A DNA stretch of 64,000 bases from Bugula neritina (GCA_964035545.1 OZ037767.1:3418680-3482679), one strand, 5' to 3'. Counted from the stretch's first letter, positions 51,401-63,945 are shown. Numbers and translations are program-made. The notes: generated by a model not told the origin, from the sequence alone.

Positions 51401-53099
51401 GTTGGATGACTGCTAAAAGAATACCTGCTTTATCATAATATTAAACAGCCATCATACGTAGTTTTAGACAAACTAAAGCTAACAGACTAACTGTCTTTGA
51501 CACAAGCTCCCCTCTGCTACAAATAGCCAACTCATAGTAGTCGCACAATATCTTTACTGCACTACAATAGACCACAAAATAATTAATGACTGTATTAACA
51601 ATGTATTCAGCTATAAAGCATGCATATCACATAAACCTTGTCTTCAAAACTCCTTTCGAATTTGAACATAGAACTGTAAGTTAATTAGCATAGAATACAA
51701 TCTATAGAGCTTCACATTACCCTGTTGAGCACTTGATTATAATACAATCCCTGATCTATATTATTGTATTATAAAAATGTTATACTATATACATAACATA
51801 GTCTGCTTAGTTGCTGAAAAGGCAGCCAGCGGAAAATAAACTACATGATAGGATAATAGGATAATAGCGGGTAGTATTTTTAGTATAGTAAGGTCAAAGG
51901 TTACCTGATCAAAATGGTTGTATCACTTGGAACCATGCCAAAGCTAGAGCTATTGTCATTCAACAATCAGATTACTTGTTGATATGAGAGAATGTTAGAT
52001 AATAAGTCTAGTGTGCTAAGTCATGGGGTCAAATGTTGGTGGGGCTGTTGCTGCTGTCAAGAAGAGCACCCGACTCCTGTGTCACAGCATGCACACTCCT
52101 TAGCCTACTTTTAAAAATCAATTGCTATCAGGGGCTCTCACAGTGGTGGAAACTTTAAACATTTATGTATACTCTGTATTATGGATTATATTACATAAAC
52201 TTACTAATGCGGTGTCTTAGAAGAAATTATATATTAACATTTATGTGATTGTCTTACGCAATTTATTTATAATAAGTTTTCGAGATATATCAGAAATTAA
52301 TCTTTAGAATGTTCAAGCAGCACTAGCTGCCAAATATCATGACATGAAAAGTCATGAAAGTTCTGTAGCTGCTGTCAAAATAGCGGAGATCAACTTTTGT
52401 TCAAAAACTAGAACATAAAATCTAAATAAAATTAGAAACTATGAAAATGTTGGTAGAGAGTTTGCAAAGAACATGTGACCTTTGACCTTTTAAAAAGCAA
52501 TAAATTAGTTATCACTCCACATCTTTCATAGTTATAATTGCATAATCAAAGAGTGTCACAGCATTTAAATATCAACACAAGTAAGCTGTCACCACTATAT
52601 AATGATGATATACTATGCAATTAATACCTATCATTTCAAAAAAGGAAGTTAAAGCTATGCTTATACACAATTTGTTAATGCAACAATTTAATATAAACCA
52701 TGAAAGAACACTTATTCATTTCATTATTATAATATACATTGATGTATTGCGTCATAAACTTTTATTCTACAAACAAAAGAATAAAAAACAAGACTGGCTC
52801 TTCCATATACACCTGTGGAGTGTAAACATAATACATTAACAATGTAAACTAGTGACATATTGGGTAAATTTGGTAGTTACACCACTGCAATTTTTTAATA
52901 CTGTTTCTACTATTTTATTATATTTCTTTTCCTTCTAACAACGTTGAACAGTATTGCACTAGCAAAAAATTCCAGTTTACAAAATTTTGACAAATCAAGA
53001 ATTGAATCAGTTAGCGTGAATCAACAAAACTAAAACTAGTATATTGTCAATATATTATAGTATCTTTCATATCTAATGTTTTGTGATATTTATCACAAG
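51401..53099. other. Spacer A-B, part of the duplicated unit
   Basis: Contains the upstream region of copy A and the 3' flank of copy B. It aligns along most of its length with the spacer between copies B and C (56133-58272), which carries an additional stretch of about 400 bp. A decayed SINE tail lies inside both. Confidence 0.75.
52010..52165 (+). mobile_element. Decayed SINE remnant (older copy)
   Basis: Shares the order of features with the SINE at 53866: AAGTCATGGGGTCAAATG (decayed B box), CAAGAAGAGCACCC, CTCCTGTG, then CTTAGCCTACTTTTAAAAAT and CTATCAGGGGCTCTCACA. The tRNA head is lost. A matching remnant at 57145-57285 shows that it predates the duplication. Confidence 0.6.
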
Positions 53100-56000
53100 T
53101 TAACAATAAGTAAAAGGGATTTCTTTACTCAGCGGCCACTTGGCTAGAAACTCATCAAACTTCTCATTCTCAGCTACAGTCAGATGATTTTTCCAGTCTC
53201 CTATCTTACCTAATAAATCATAAAGTAACTTTAATTCCTTAACTAAATTAGCCAATTTTTGTTAAAACTGTTGCATATGTGTAAATAACCAAAATTTGTA
53301 AAGCAAGTTAATGCAATTGAAGTTTTTATGAATTTTTCTATTTTACATGCTTTTTTATATTATACCCAAATTGTAAATTGTACCGCCGGTTTTTGAAAAA
53401 AAAACCTACCGACTATGTAAAATATGCAATGGGTTTTTGAAAAGCATGCAGTAGGCACGCTAACTACTAATAAATTTAAAAAACAATCTATATGACAATT
53501 AGATGTTGCAAAGCTTCCGATTGTAAGAAAGCTTCCAAAAGTGCTCCTTTTGGTTTATAATAAAATTATTTGACATGTATTGACAACTATCGAGCTAATA
53601 ACTATCATACCTTTTCTGTAAATCTTCTGATGTATATCCCCTAACTGCTTCTGGTTGTTATTTGCCAAAAGATTAAACTGAAAGAAAATAAAATAGATTA
53701 TGTAGAAATCTTTACAATTGAAAGGAACTTTATTATAACCACAAGCTTAAGATAGTATATAATATTATAACAAGGAGTTGTCTGTCTTGAAACCTTTTTG
53801 AATATGAAATTTTGAAATACTACTAGTTTCTATGAACTTATCTCCCTTTACTCCTATTGAGGAAGCAGCGGTGGTCTAGGGGTTAGGGCGCTGGCTTAGT
53901 AAACACGAAGTCATGGGTTCGATCCCCAGTAAAGGCCACTGGTGGTGTTAGAAAGAGCATCTAGTCATAGTTGCTCCTGTGCTATGTATGAATAAGTCCT
54001 TAGTCCGCTTTAAAAATCTTTTCCATCAGGTGTTCTCACATGAATAGCAATTATAAACTTGCGGGAGTTTTTGTGTTAAGTGTATTCTAAGTGCATAAAA
54101 TCCAAACCTGCTGCTTGAGCTCTGGTCTAGGTTCAGAAACTTTCTTCTCTTTCATCTTATCAAACTTCGTAGCTGAGGCTATACGTTCAACCAGCTCTGC
54201 ACTCCTCTCTGTTCCCATAAACTCATTGACTCTGTGAATACTTGATACTGGATCCTATATGTATAATAGATATATTTTAGAGCAATGAAACTGCTCGTAC
54301 TTGCCAACTTTTTATCAAATTCAATCTTGTCAGCATGTCATACGAACTTCATGCTTATAGGCATCGAGTGACAGTCATGACTTTTCCATTGCTTCACATT
54401 GTTCAAATGGATTTTTTATTCGGTGTTTGGAAACAGGTCAATGACATGAATAAGTTATGCAAACCGCAACCACAAATCCATCACTACGGAGCATCCCATC
54501 CGCAAGGATTAATTCGAGCAATGGAAACACAGACTGTAGTATATTAAGAGGTAGGTGCAGTCATGGAGAAAAGCCTGTGTTTTAGATTAGAAATGTAGCA
54601 TAAGAAGTTTGTTATCGCAAGAAATTCAACCTAAATTTAATAATAAAATTAAAGAGCTTAGGCTATTTCGATTTTTCTACTACTGCTCTTATAAATGGTA
54701 TTAGCAAACTCACAATGCTTCTACATATAGCTCATATAGTATTTGTTATAATTAATAATAAATCATGACTAACATTGATCAGATCTTCAAAGAACACCAG
54801 CAGAACATTTGGTTCATCTCTGAGACTCCACATATACTCAATATAGTCAAAGTATCGTCCATATGGGACATCTTTGTCTTCTAAAAACATCTCCAACATC
54901 TCAGAGATGGTGAGTTTTGCGACAAACTCTTTCAATACTGGCAAATCGGCTTGCTAAAATATAATTCAGAGAAAAGTTTGTGGTGAAATAAGTAAAAATC
55001 AAATGAGGGGATACTTTTAAATTGACTTGATTAAATCTGATTGATATTTCAGCAAATCTTTAACATGAATAGAAAACACAAGAATTAAGCTAATTTTCCA
55101 TACTATAAAATGAAAACCATATTAGCGTACTATACAGATTTTAAAGTTTGCACCTGACTATAAACAGAAAAGTTATTATTGAGCCAATAAAAAGATGAAT
55201 GTTGGAATTTACATTTTTCTTCAAACTTTTGCTCAAGGTAATGCAAAACCTACAAAATATACATTAAATGTAATCAAAATATTAATAATGTAACTTTTAT
55301 TTTTTTCAATTTTACTTTATGCAACTAATACACATCTCAACAAAACATAAAGAACTTACAACATTCTTTTTGTGATAGTAATAAGAGATAGCTGTATCTT
55401 TAGGATTTCTCATCACTGCAAAATTACAAAGACTGTAAACATAAAAAGAAAGGTCTATAGCTAGGAATACATCATGTAAAGCTGTTTGCAACTTCAAAGT
55501 GTTGGAAAAATTTTAATATTCAAATCTACAACTGGGTGTAATTACTTATTAATGCTAAAGAAGCTACTCATTTAGGAGGTTGTCTGCCATTTTTCACCGG
55601 ATTGCAACTGCAATGACATATTAATGTGAAGATTTTATGCTTTAAAAAAACTCACAGCTTACCTACTACAGTTTTCCTCCCTCTAAAAGCTGTTGGTAAG
55701 ACATCTAGTCTATAATGAGTATTGATAACTCTTGGAGATGGAAACACAGCTTCAGTCTTTTTCAAAGGAAACAAATCTATCATGCAGGCTACTTTACCAT
55801 CAGTGATATAATCCGCTGATCCTTGTAACAGCATCATCATAATCTCCCACATCAAATGAGTACCTGAAATAAGTTCCCATATCACTACACGTGTTAAGAC
55901 TCTGGTAAATCCAATTAATCTTATTGGCTTATAAAGTTGTCTCACCATTTTTTGAGAAAGTAGTCAAAAGAAAGTCCTTGTCATTCCAGGTGTACTCCTG

Positions 56001-56132
56001 TAGGTCTTTCAGAACCTCTTCAAACAGATCTTTGGTATGGAGCATAGCTGGTACTTGTACTTTACCATCATCACTGGTTAAATAGCATCTGGTCTTAGAA
56101 CCAGCGAGGGGGTGAGCAGGAGCTGACGCCAT
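53100..56132 (-). CDS. Cytosolic sulfotransferase, tandem copy B
   Basis: Same seven-exon layout: 55946-56132, 55663-55863, 55360-55415, 54774-54953, 54108-54254, 53611-53677 and 53100-53209, giving 315 aa with no frameshift or stop. It keeps catalytic His (INTHYRLDVLP), RNPKDTAISYYY and the C-terminal RKGKIGDWKN...LTVAENE motif. The PAPS-binding loop reads FSKNGTH instead of FPKNGTH: Ser60 (TCA, 55953-55955) replaces the Pro next to catalytic Lys61, a Pro conserved in nearly all cytosolic sulfotransferases, so cofactor binding may be altered. Exon 5 is one codon shorter than in copy A. Intron 5 holds a SINE absent from copy A. It sits 1.7 kb downstream, in array order, of copy A in the same orientation. 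Confidence 0.94.
53866..54060 (+). mobile_element. tRNA-Thr-like SINE in intron 5 of sulfotransferase B
   Basis: The head (about 53866-53940) has a consensus A box (TGGTCTAGGGG) and B box (GGTTCGATCCC), with an anticodon-loop region CTTAGTAAA resembling tRNA-Thr(AGT). The anticodon stem is imperfect and there is no cloverleaf-quality acceptor stem, so it is not a functional tRNA. The body runs GGTGGTGTTAGAAAGAGCAT, GCTCCTGTGC, CTTTAAAAATC, CATCAGGTGTTCTCAC. Orientation is opposite to the host gene. No target-site duplication or A-tail was clear. Confidence 0.8.
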
Positions 56133-58272
56133 GTTGGATGACTGCTAAAAGAATACCTGCTTTATCATAATATTAAACAGTCCGTCATATTTAGTTTCAG
56201 ACAAATAAAAGCTAACAGAGTAGCTGTCTTTGACACAAGCTCCCATCTGCTACAAATAGCCAATGCATAGTAGCACAACATCTTTACTGCACTACAATAG
56301 ACCACAAAATAATTGATGACTGTATAAACAATGGATTCAACTATAAAGCATGCATATCGCATAAACCTTGTCTTCAAAACTTTGTTCGAATTTGAATATA
56401 GAACTGTAAGTTAGCATAGGATACAATCTAAAGAGCTTCACATTACCCTGTTGAGCATTTGATTCTAATACAATCCCTGACCTATATTATTGTATTATAA
56501 AAATGTTCTACTATACATAACATAGTCTGCTTAGTTGCTGAAAAGGCAGCCAGCAGAGAATAAACTACATGAGTAAGCCAATGGACTAAAACACTAAATT
56601 CTTATCAAACTAATGCGTAATGTACCTATGTTTTACCACATTAGTAGGATGATAAAGATGACTATTCGGTGTAACAATTACATTACATGCCTCACCTGTG
56701 CTGTTCTATTGGATAGATTAGAATTAGAGCAACAGAAGATATAGCAGTTGCACTTTGGTGTTGTTAGTGTGTGTTGTGTACGTTCTGATATTTTTTCAAC
56801 TCTCTTTAATAAGTCTTTTTATGAAGATTCAATACATCTCTTCTTTTCTGTTCAAATAATATTTCAGAACTATTTTTATCAGCAACGTATTTGAAGCACG
56901 TTGACTACTGTCAGTCAGTTTATAGAACTGAAGGTGATAAATAGTGACATGCTGAAATATACTTAATTCGGTTACTTCAGCCTTTACTTCTACTAGAATA
57001 ATAGCGGGTAGTATTTTTATCCTAGTAAGGTCAAAGGTTAACTGATCAAAATGGTTGCATCACTTGTAAACATGCCAAAGCTATAGCTAATGCCATTTAA
57101 CAATCAGATTACTTGTATATATGAGAGAATGTAGCATGAAAAGCCTAGTGTGCTAGGTCATGGGGTCAAATGCAAGTGGGGCTGTCGCTGCTGTGAAGAA
57201 GAGCACCCAACCTTAATTACTCCTGTGTCACAGCATACTTTTAAAAGTCTAAATTACTATCAGGGGCTCTCACAGTGGTGGAAACTTTAAACATTTATGT
57301 ATACTATTGTGCATTATGGACTGACTATATTATATAAACTCACTGTATATTGTGATATGCAGTGTCATTGAAAACATGATAATATATCAACATTTATATG
57401 ATTATCTTACACAATTGACACTATTTTATAGCGGTAACAAAAATTAACCTCTTAGGTGTTCAAGCAGTTTTATATAGCTGCCAAATATCATGACATGATA
57501 AGTCAAGAAAGTTCCGTAGCTGCTGTAAAAAATAGCTGAGATCAACTTTTGTTCAAAAGCCAGAACATAAAATATAAATAAAATTAGAAACTATGAATAT
57601 GCTGGTAGAAAGCTAGCAGAGCATGTGACAGATACAACTCAGTTAATTAAGTTTGACCTTTTAAAGAGCAATAGATTATAAATTATCACTTTTCATACTT
57701 TATGACTACATATAATCAAAGAGTGTCACAGCGATTAAAAATATCAACACAATTAAGCTGTCACCACCATATCATAATAACTTGATATACCATGTCTATC
57801 ATTTTAAAAAGGAAGTCAAAGCTATGCTTATACATATTTTTTTATGAAACAATTTACTAGTAATATAAGTCATGGAAGAACCCTTGTTCATTTGATTAAT
57901 ATAATATATATTGATGTACTGCATCATAAACTTTTATTCTACAAACAATAGAATAGACACAAGACTGATTCCTCCATATACATCTGTGGAGTGTAAACAT
58001 AATACATTAGCAATGTAAACTAGTGACATATTGGATAAATTTGGTAATTACAGCACTGCAATTTCTTTAATACTTTTTTTACTATTTTGTTATATTATTT
58101 CTTTTCTTTTGGGCAATGTTGAACAGCATTGCATTAGCAAGAAAATCCAGTTTACAAAATTTTGACAAATCAAGAATTGAATTAGTTAGTGTTGATCAAC
58201 AAAACTAAAACCAGTATTGTCAATATATTATAGTATCTTTCATATCTGATGTTTTGTGATATCTATCACAAG
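56133..58272. other. Spacer B-C, part of the duplicated unit
   Basis: Homologous to 51401-53099 except for a segment of about 400 bp at roughly 56575-56995 that copy A's spacer lacks; after it both resume at AATAATAGCGGGTAGTATTT. That segment has no ORF or recognised element. Confidence 0.75.
57145..57285 (+). mobile_element. Decayed SINE remnant (duplicate of 52010-52165)
   Basis: GTCATGGGGTCAAATGCAAG, GAAGAAGAGCACCC, CTCCTGTGTCACAGCAT and CTATCAGGGGCTCTCACAGT occur in the same order and relative position as in the other spacer. It was inherited through the segmental duplication rather than inserted independently. Confidence 0.6.
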
Positions 58273-61200
58273 TTAACAATAAGTAAAAGGGATTTCTTTA
58301 CTGAGGGGCCACTTGGCTAGAAACTCATCAAACTTCTCATTATCAGCCACAGTCAGATAATTCTTCCAGTCTCCTATCTTACCTAAAGTATAGAACAAAG
58401 GATTATCGCAATGATTCTGTATTTTATGTACTATTAGTAATACTTCAGCAGGTTTTATTAAATTTGAAAAGCTGTATTTTTATAGCAACTATATAAGGAC
58501 ATGGAAAATTTTTGTAATGTTATAAATTTCTTGAAGCGCGTTCATTACCTTTTCTGTAAACTTTGTGACGAATGGTGTTCAACTGCTTTTGGTCAAGATT
58601 ACTCTCTGGATTCTGTATAGAAAGTTGTTTCGATGAAGAAAAATAAAATATGCAAAATTCAAGCACGATATGAGTGCTACCTTACGCAGAGCAACCTGAC
58701 TTAGAAATTAGGATTTCTATTAAGAATGTAACTTGGCCTATATGTTGGCTGGTTGAGATGCAGTGCATTGAAAAAAGCCACAACTTATATAAGCTCTTTG
58801 TACTTTTTAATATTTTTCTCTTTAAACTTTCAACATATCAATTTAAAAAAATAAAAATAATGAGTTATCGTGGTAAAAGCTTATAAAGTAACACTAATTA
58901 CAAAAATTATGTTCAATGATTTATTGATGCAATATAGTCTTAAAACCTGTTGCTTTTTCTCTGGATCTTTTGCTTTCTTCATTTTATCAAACTGTGTAGC
59001 TGAGGCTATGCTCTCAACCAGCTCTGCACTTCTCTCTGTTCCCATAAACTCATTGACTCTTTGAATACTGGATACTGGATCCTAAATACATATTGTATCA
59101 ATATTTAAATTTCCCTTATACGAATTTAGAACTGTTGTAACTTTATTTTTAGTCATAAAGTCCTTCATAAAGAAAAAACAAATTATATCTTAGCAGCAAT
59201 AATATAGTTTTTAGTAAAGCACTAACATTTATCAAATCTTCAAAGAACACCAGCAGAACATTTGGTTCATCTCTGAGACTCCACATGTACTCAATATAGT
59301 CAAAGTATCTTCCATATGGCATGTCTTTGTCTTCTAGAAAGATCTCCAACATTGTAGAGAGAGTAAGCTGTGAGGTAAACTCCTTTATGGATGGGATAGT
59401 CATTCCTAACTAATATAAGCACAAAGTTCTTTATGGATTGGAAAGGCAATGCTCTGTGACAGAAGATAAATTGAAAAAAAAGTATACACCAGAACCAGGA
59501 GAGACAAAACAAAAGAGGCATTGAATAAGAAGTAAAAGAACAAAAGTGTTAATGTATAGACCAATTATGAATTGATGTGTTACAAAAAAATCACTATCAC
59601 ATATGCAGTTATATACGTGCAATCTGCATTTGGAATATATATGCATATATGGTAAGATACACAAGTCACATATAGTTACATTTCTTTTTGCACATAAAAA
59701 TGATAGAAAAAATTTATTAAATCACATTATAGTTGCTATTTAAATGCTTGCAAATAACGAGACACTGTAAATTTAAAAATATTGCGCCAACTTAAGTAAG
59801 TATATATATAATTTTTATTTGACTTAAATTTTTACGTCTGAGTCAAGATTTAAAAATTTGAATTAGCTGTAATTTACTCAGTTGTACCTGATAAACTAGT
59901 ATGAGTCTTTTATTACCAGATACATAATGCATCATATATTGCTGTGCTGTCAAGGTTGAGAGGTCATGTAACAGAGCAGAGTTAGTTTAGAACTAATATT
60001 CAACTGCATGGAGCCATATTTTAAAAAGATGCTCCAGAATTAATTTTGCTATAATTATTACACTTGCAATATATTTTTATATGACTTACAACATCCTTGT
60101 AGTAGTGATAGTAGGAGACCAGGGTATCCTTGGGGTTTCTCATCACTAAAAGAATAAAATAAAACAGTAAGATTTACATCCAATAACCTCTGGAAGTTTC
60201 AACATGAAAGAAAATCTTTAAAACTGAATCTTAAAATAAATAAATGCTGTTTTAGCTTGCCTACTGCAAAAAAGCATGCACATATAATTCAATTTCTGCA
60301 GTAAACATGGAATAGACAAGGCAAGCAGCTGCTTATTTGTCTAAAAGGGGCTATAACATTTTTTTTGTGATAGAATGGGCTTGCAGGGAACTGCATTTTA
60401 TCTAAGCCAGGGTTTGTGCCCGTTCTGCCACTGGTTCTTGCTACTAACTTAATTGCAACGCTCTAGAATGACTCAGCTTGACTCAGCTATATAGCTAGCT
60501 ACTGTTACCTATTAAACTCTCACATTAGAGAATAGCCATTATTTTAAGCTATTTATAGCAAACAAGCAGATGACAATTAGTTATCAGTATCCTACTAGGC
60601 ATAGACCTACAAGGTAGCTATTTTGTATTCCATTATATTATATTTTTATATTCAAGTTTTGTTCTTTTGATAATTTATAGTGTTGTATAGCTTCAACGAA
60701 TAATGATATAATTTTTTGTATTTATGTTTTTACTTTACTGTCAGTTGATCATTTATTATATTATATAGTTAATATTGTTTAATAGGTTTTACGGTTGGTC
60801 TGTTATATAAGAAAGGTTGGTAATGGTTATATGTTAAAAATAAAGATGAAATACAACCCATTCACCTCTCTGGCCTAGTAGTTTACTCAGCTGTAAATAT
60901 GCATCAGCCTCTACTTATGCACCAAAAGCCATAAGTCTTCAGATCGTGAAGTGAAACCTTCATAGGGGCCACCATTGAAAAGTTTAACTGAGAAGTATTT
61001 GATTACCTATGACAGTTTTCTTTCCTCTAAAGGCTTTTGGTAAGATATCTAGTCTATAGTGAGTATTTAGAACTCTTGGAGATGGAAATACAGCTTCAGT
61101 CTTTTTCAAAGGAAACAAATCTATCATACAGGCTACTTTACCATCAGTGATATAATCCGCTGACCCTCGTAGCAGCATCATCATAATCTCCCACATCAAA

Positions 61201-61485
61201 TGAGTACCTGAAATAAGTTACTGTATCACTATTAAATGTGTTAAGACTCTAGTGAATTCAAATTATCTTTTCTTTATTGACTACCAAAGTTGTCTTACCA
61301 TTTTTAGGAAAACTAGTCAAGAGAAAGTCTTTCTCATTCCACGAGTACTCCTGTAGGTCTTTCAGAACCTCTTCAAACATATCTTTGGTATGGAGCATAG
61401 CTGGTACTTGTACTTTACCATCATCACTGGTCAGGTAGCAGCCGGTTTTAGAGCCAGAAAGCGGAAATTTAGAACCCATCTCCAT
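58273..61485 (-). CDS. Cytosolic sulfotransferase, tandem copy C (most diverged)
   Basis: Seven exons: 61299-61485, 61007-61207, 60090-60145, 59227-59409, 58947-59081, 58549-58612 and 58273-58382. Together 936 bp, 311 aa. The start is ATG 61483-61485 (MEMGSKFPLSGSKTG), with an in-frame stop a few codons upstream. It keeps FPKNGTHLMW, SPRVLNTHYRLDILP, RNPKDTLVSYYHYY and RKGKIGDWKNYLTVADNE, so it should be an active PAPS-dependent enzyme. Exon 4 is one codon longer and exons 5 and 6 are shorter than in A and B; residues around 145-165 and 230-255, which border the substrate pocket and dimer face in this family, are the most different. It lacks the 5' UTR acceptor shared by A and B, so its promoter and first exon probably differ. 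Confidence 0.94.
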
Positions 61486-63594
61486 GCTCAAAACTTATGC
61501 TAAAATTGATCACATGTATTGCATAAACTAGTTGTAAACTTACTATTGTTTCAGGTCTTATACAAATGTGCAATATATTATGTTTAAAGTTTATGCAAGT
61601 TTTAACCACTATATGGCTACACTTTATAACCCTTAAAAGTCAATATTATTTAAAAATCTAATTATAGAACTTCTTCAAGTAGGAAAATACTTCATTTTTC
61701 ATTTAGTCTTAAAGAACTAAAATCCTCAGTTTTATATGTTTTTTTTCAGAGTATTAAAAACTGTTTTAATTAAGCTGCAATGGATAAAAAGTTCTAGATT
61801 ATTAGGGAGATAGGCTGAGACTGTAACTGAGACTAAATCATCTTATCTCGTTGGGAGACTACAACATCTATTCAAGGTGGTTAGTGAGCTAACTGATGTG
61901 CCTGAAATACAGCTTATATAGTTTAGAAAGCAACCACAATGCAGTATGTTATTAGCTGGACTCAAAACTGAGGTTATTTATATGCTAAAGTATCTAAGAA
62001 ACAAGAAGGTGTGGATAAAATAGGTAAAGTTATGCTTTATGCGGAAATGACCTTCTAAAATTCAAAACTTAGAGTGGGGCAGAGTGAGTAAATGCATGGC
62101 TACAATACATATTGCCATCATTCGCTGTTAGAAATGTTATTGCCTCTGTAGTGTAAGGGCTGGTGTGCCAGCTTGCAAGCCGGAGGTCTGCGGATTGAAT
62201 CCCAATGGGGAATAACTTTACATTGGCTTCATTGCATCGATAAAGTTAGACAATTTTTAAACAAGTGAAAAACACAACATGTAACTCTGCTACAATTATA
62301 CTACAAAAGCTTTAAATACAAATCTTCTGGAACATATTATTCAAATCTGAATATAGAATATGAATTTGATCTCTACGGTGGCGAGTATCAAAAATAAACT
62401 ATAAACACTATCCTTAAGTCATAAACCTACCTTATACGAGTAGATTGTAGTTGCCTTCTCTTACACAGAAATAGAATCACTATTATAGCTTCTCTTGGAG
62501 TAGTTCTGATATTAGAAAACAAAAATTAAAACTTAGCAAAACTAATTCAAATAGTGGTAGCTACTTTATGATCTGCCTACTAATCAGCTCTGTATACAGT
62601 AAATAGTGTTTGCTTAGAGCCTATCTAAAAGGGTAAAGTTCAAAGGGTCATTTTATAGAACACAACAAAAAGCATTTGATATTAAAAGACAGGGCTAATT
62701 GCTATCATTGCCTGTAGATTGCACAGGCTTACAATTATATGCATTGCAATAATATAATAATACACCATCTACTTCTGTTACTAATTGCAAATGATGATTT
62801 GGGTAATTATAAAACATAAAACTGATAAAATTTGTAATATACTTGTTCTTATTTTTATGACTATAATGTATATTACTCTGGTATAGTTAGTAAAAGGAAC
62901 AAACAGTCTAATTTTTTTATAAATTTAGTGGATAATTTTGAGCTTTTAACTATGCATGGATTGATCTGTTGCCAAATTAGGTTTGAGCTAAGCAAAGGAC
63001 AGGCTCCAAACCAACCAAGCTTGAGCTTTGACAGCTTCTAACTTATAGATGCTGAAATCAGTTCATGGAAAGCCATGCAGTGATCTGGTCTAGTAAAAAG
63101 ACTTCACAATTTAGTTATATGAGTGATACATGCTAGAACTTTTGACAGCCTTAAATTCTGAAAGTTATAGGCTGTACCTAAACTATTCCATACACTTTGA
63201 CAAAAGTTTTGGCAAGATATTATATGCGCACTTCCTCCTTTAATTCTATGGAACAAATTTCTTTGAGTTAATTGACAATCCACATTTTACAAAAGAATTT
63301 ACAATTGATTGAAAACTTTTATGGATTGCAGAAATTTCTGTAATTCCAACAAGATTTTATCAGATCTCCCTTATTGATAACCATAAATAGAAAGAGCACG
63401 TAAAGCTTTAACTTATGTATTATCTCTCATTATCAAATAGTTCACCATTTATATTATTCTTTTTCATTATATTGTTGAGAAATATGATCTTCGCTCAAGT
63501 ATCTTATTCTGCATGAAGTTATATGTCTACCATATGAGCTTTATACAAGTAACTTATTGTGCATACCTGAAATGATTCTTTCACAATATTATAG
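61486..63594. other. Region upstream of sulfotransferase C
   Basis: AT-rich. It should hold the promoter of copy C. Besides the tRNA-like element at 62137 I see no supported gene. Confidence 0.5.
62137..62216 (+). mobile_element. tRNA-like element, probable tRNA-derived SINE head
   Basis: A-box-like CTGTAGTGTAAGGGCTGG and B-box-like GGATTGAATCCC lie at tRNA spacing, with TGC in the anticodon position (CTTGCAA). The ends GTTATT and AATAAC pair. T-arm and anticodon-arm pairing are imperfect, so a working tRNA-Ala is unlikely. It differs from the Thr-like SINE family elsewhere in the window. Confidence 0.45.
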
Positions 63595-63945
63595 CCTACT
63601 CTCATATACATATACTATAGTATATATACTGTCATACAATATACCATACTCACAAACAATATAATATATCCATATATATATAATCTAACATACTCTCATA
63701 CTATATTTTGATATATAATATACTATACTCACATATTATATACTATATTCACATATAATAAGCTATACACACTTATAATATACTATACTCACATATAATA
63801 TATTATACTCACATATGATATACTATACTCGCATATAATATACTATACTCACATATGATATACTATACTCACATATAATATACTATACTCACATATAATA
63901 TACTATACTCACATATAATATACTATACTCACATATAATATACTG
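63595..63945. repeat. TA-rich minisatellite, 20-bp unit
   Basis: Eleven in-register copies of TACTATACTCACATATAATA occupy 63721-63940 with few substitutions (ACATATGATA, GCATATAATA). More degenerate related units extend left to about 63595. The array ends shortly before the window edge. Confidence 0.9.

Larger units (their letters stand above)
47980..58272. repeat. Tandem segmental duplication, about 5.1-kb unit
   Basis: Gene plus 5' spacer is present twice (about 47980-53099 and 53100-58272): stop codons of A, B and C are 5120 and 5173 bp apart. Introns, spacers and the decayed SINE align between units, interrupted by discrete indels (SINE and AT-rich replacement in intron 5; length differences in introns 2 and 4; an extra segment of about 400 bp in the second spacer). 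The 3' flank of A below 47980 does not match the 3' flanks of B and C, which marks the edge of the unit. Typical of unequal crossing-over. Confidence 0.85.

Noticed and set aside
53866-53940. tRNA-Thr gene
   Set aside because: A and B boxes are good, but the anticodon stem and acceptor stem do not pair properly and the same head plus a common body recurs at 18225, so it is a SINE.
54335-54547. 70-codon + ORF in intron 4 of sulfotransferase B
   Set aside because: No counterpart in copy A, no splice or start context, and no recognisable family; intronic insertion sequence only.
63595-63945. CRISPR-like array
   Set aside because: Units are contiguous 20-bp tandem copies without unique spacers, in an animal genome; ordinary minisatellite.
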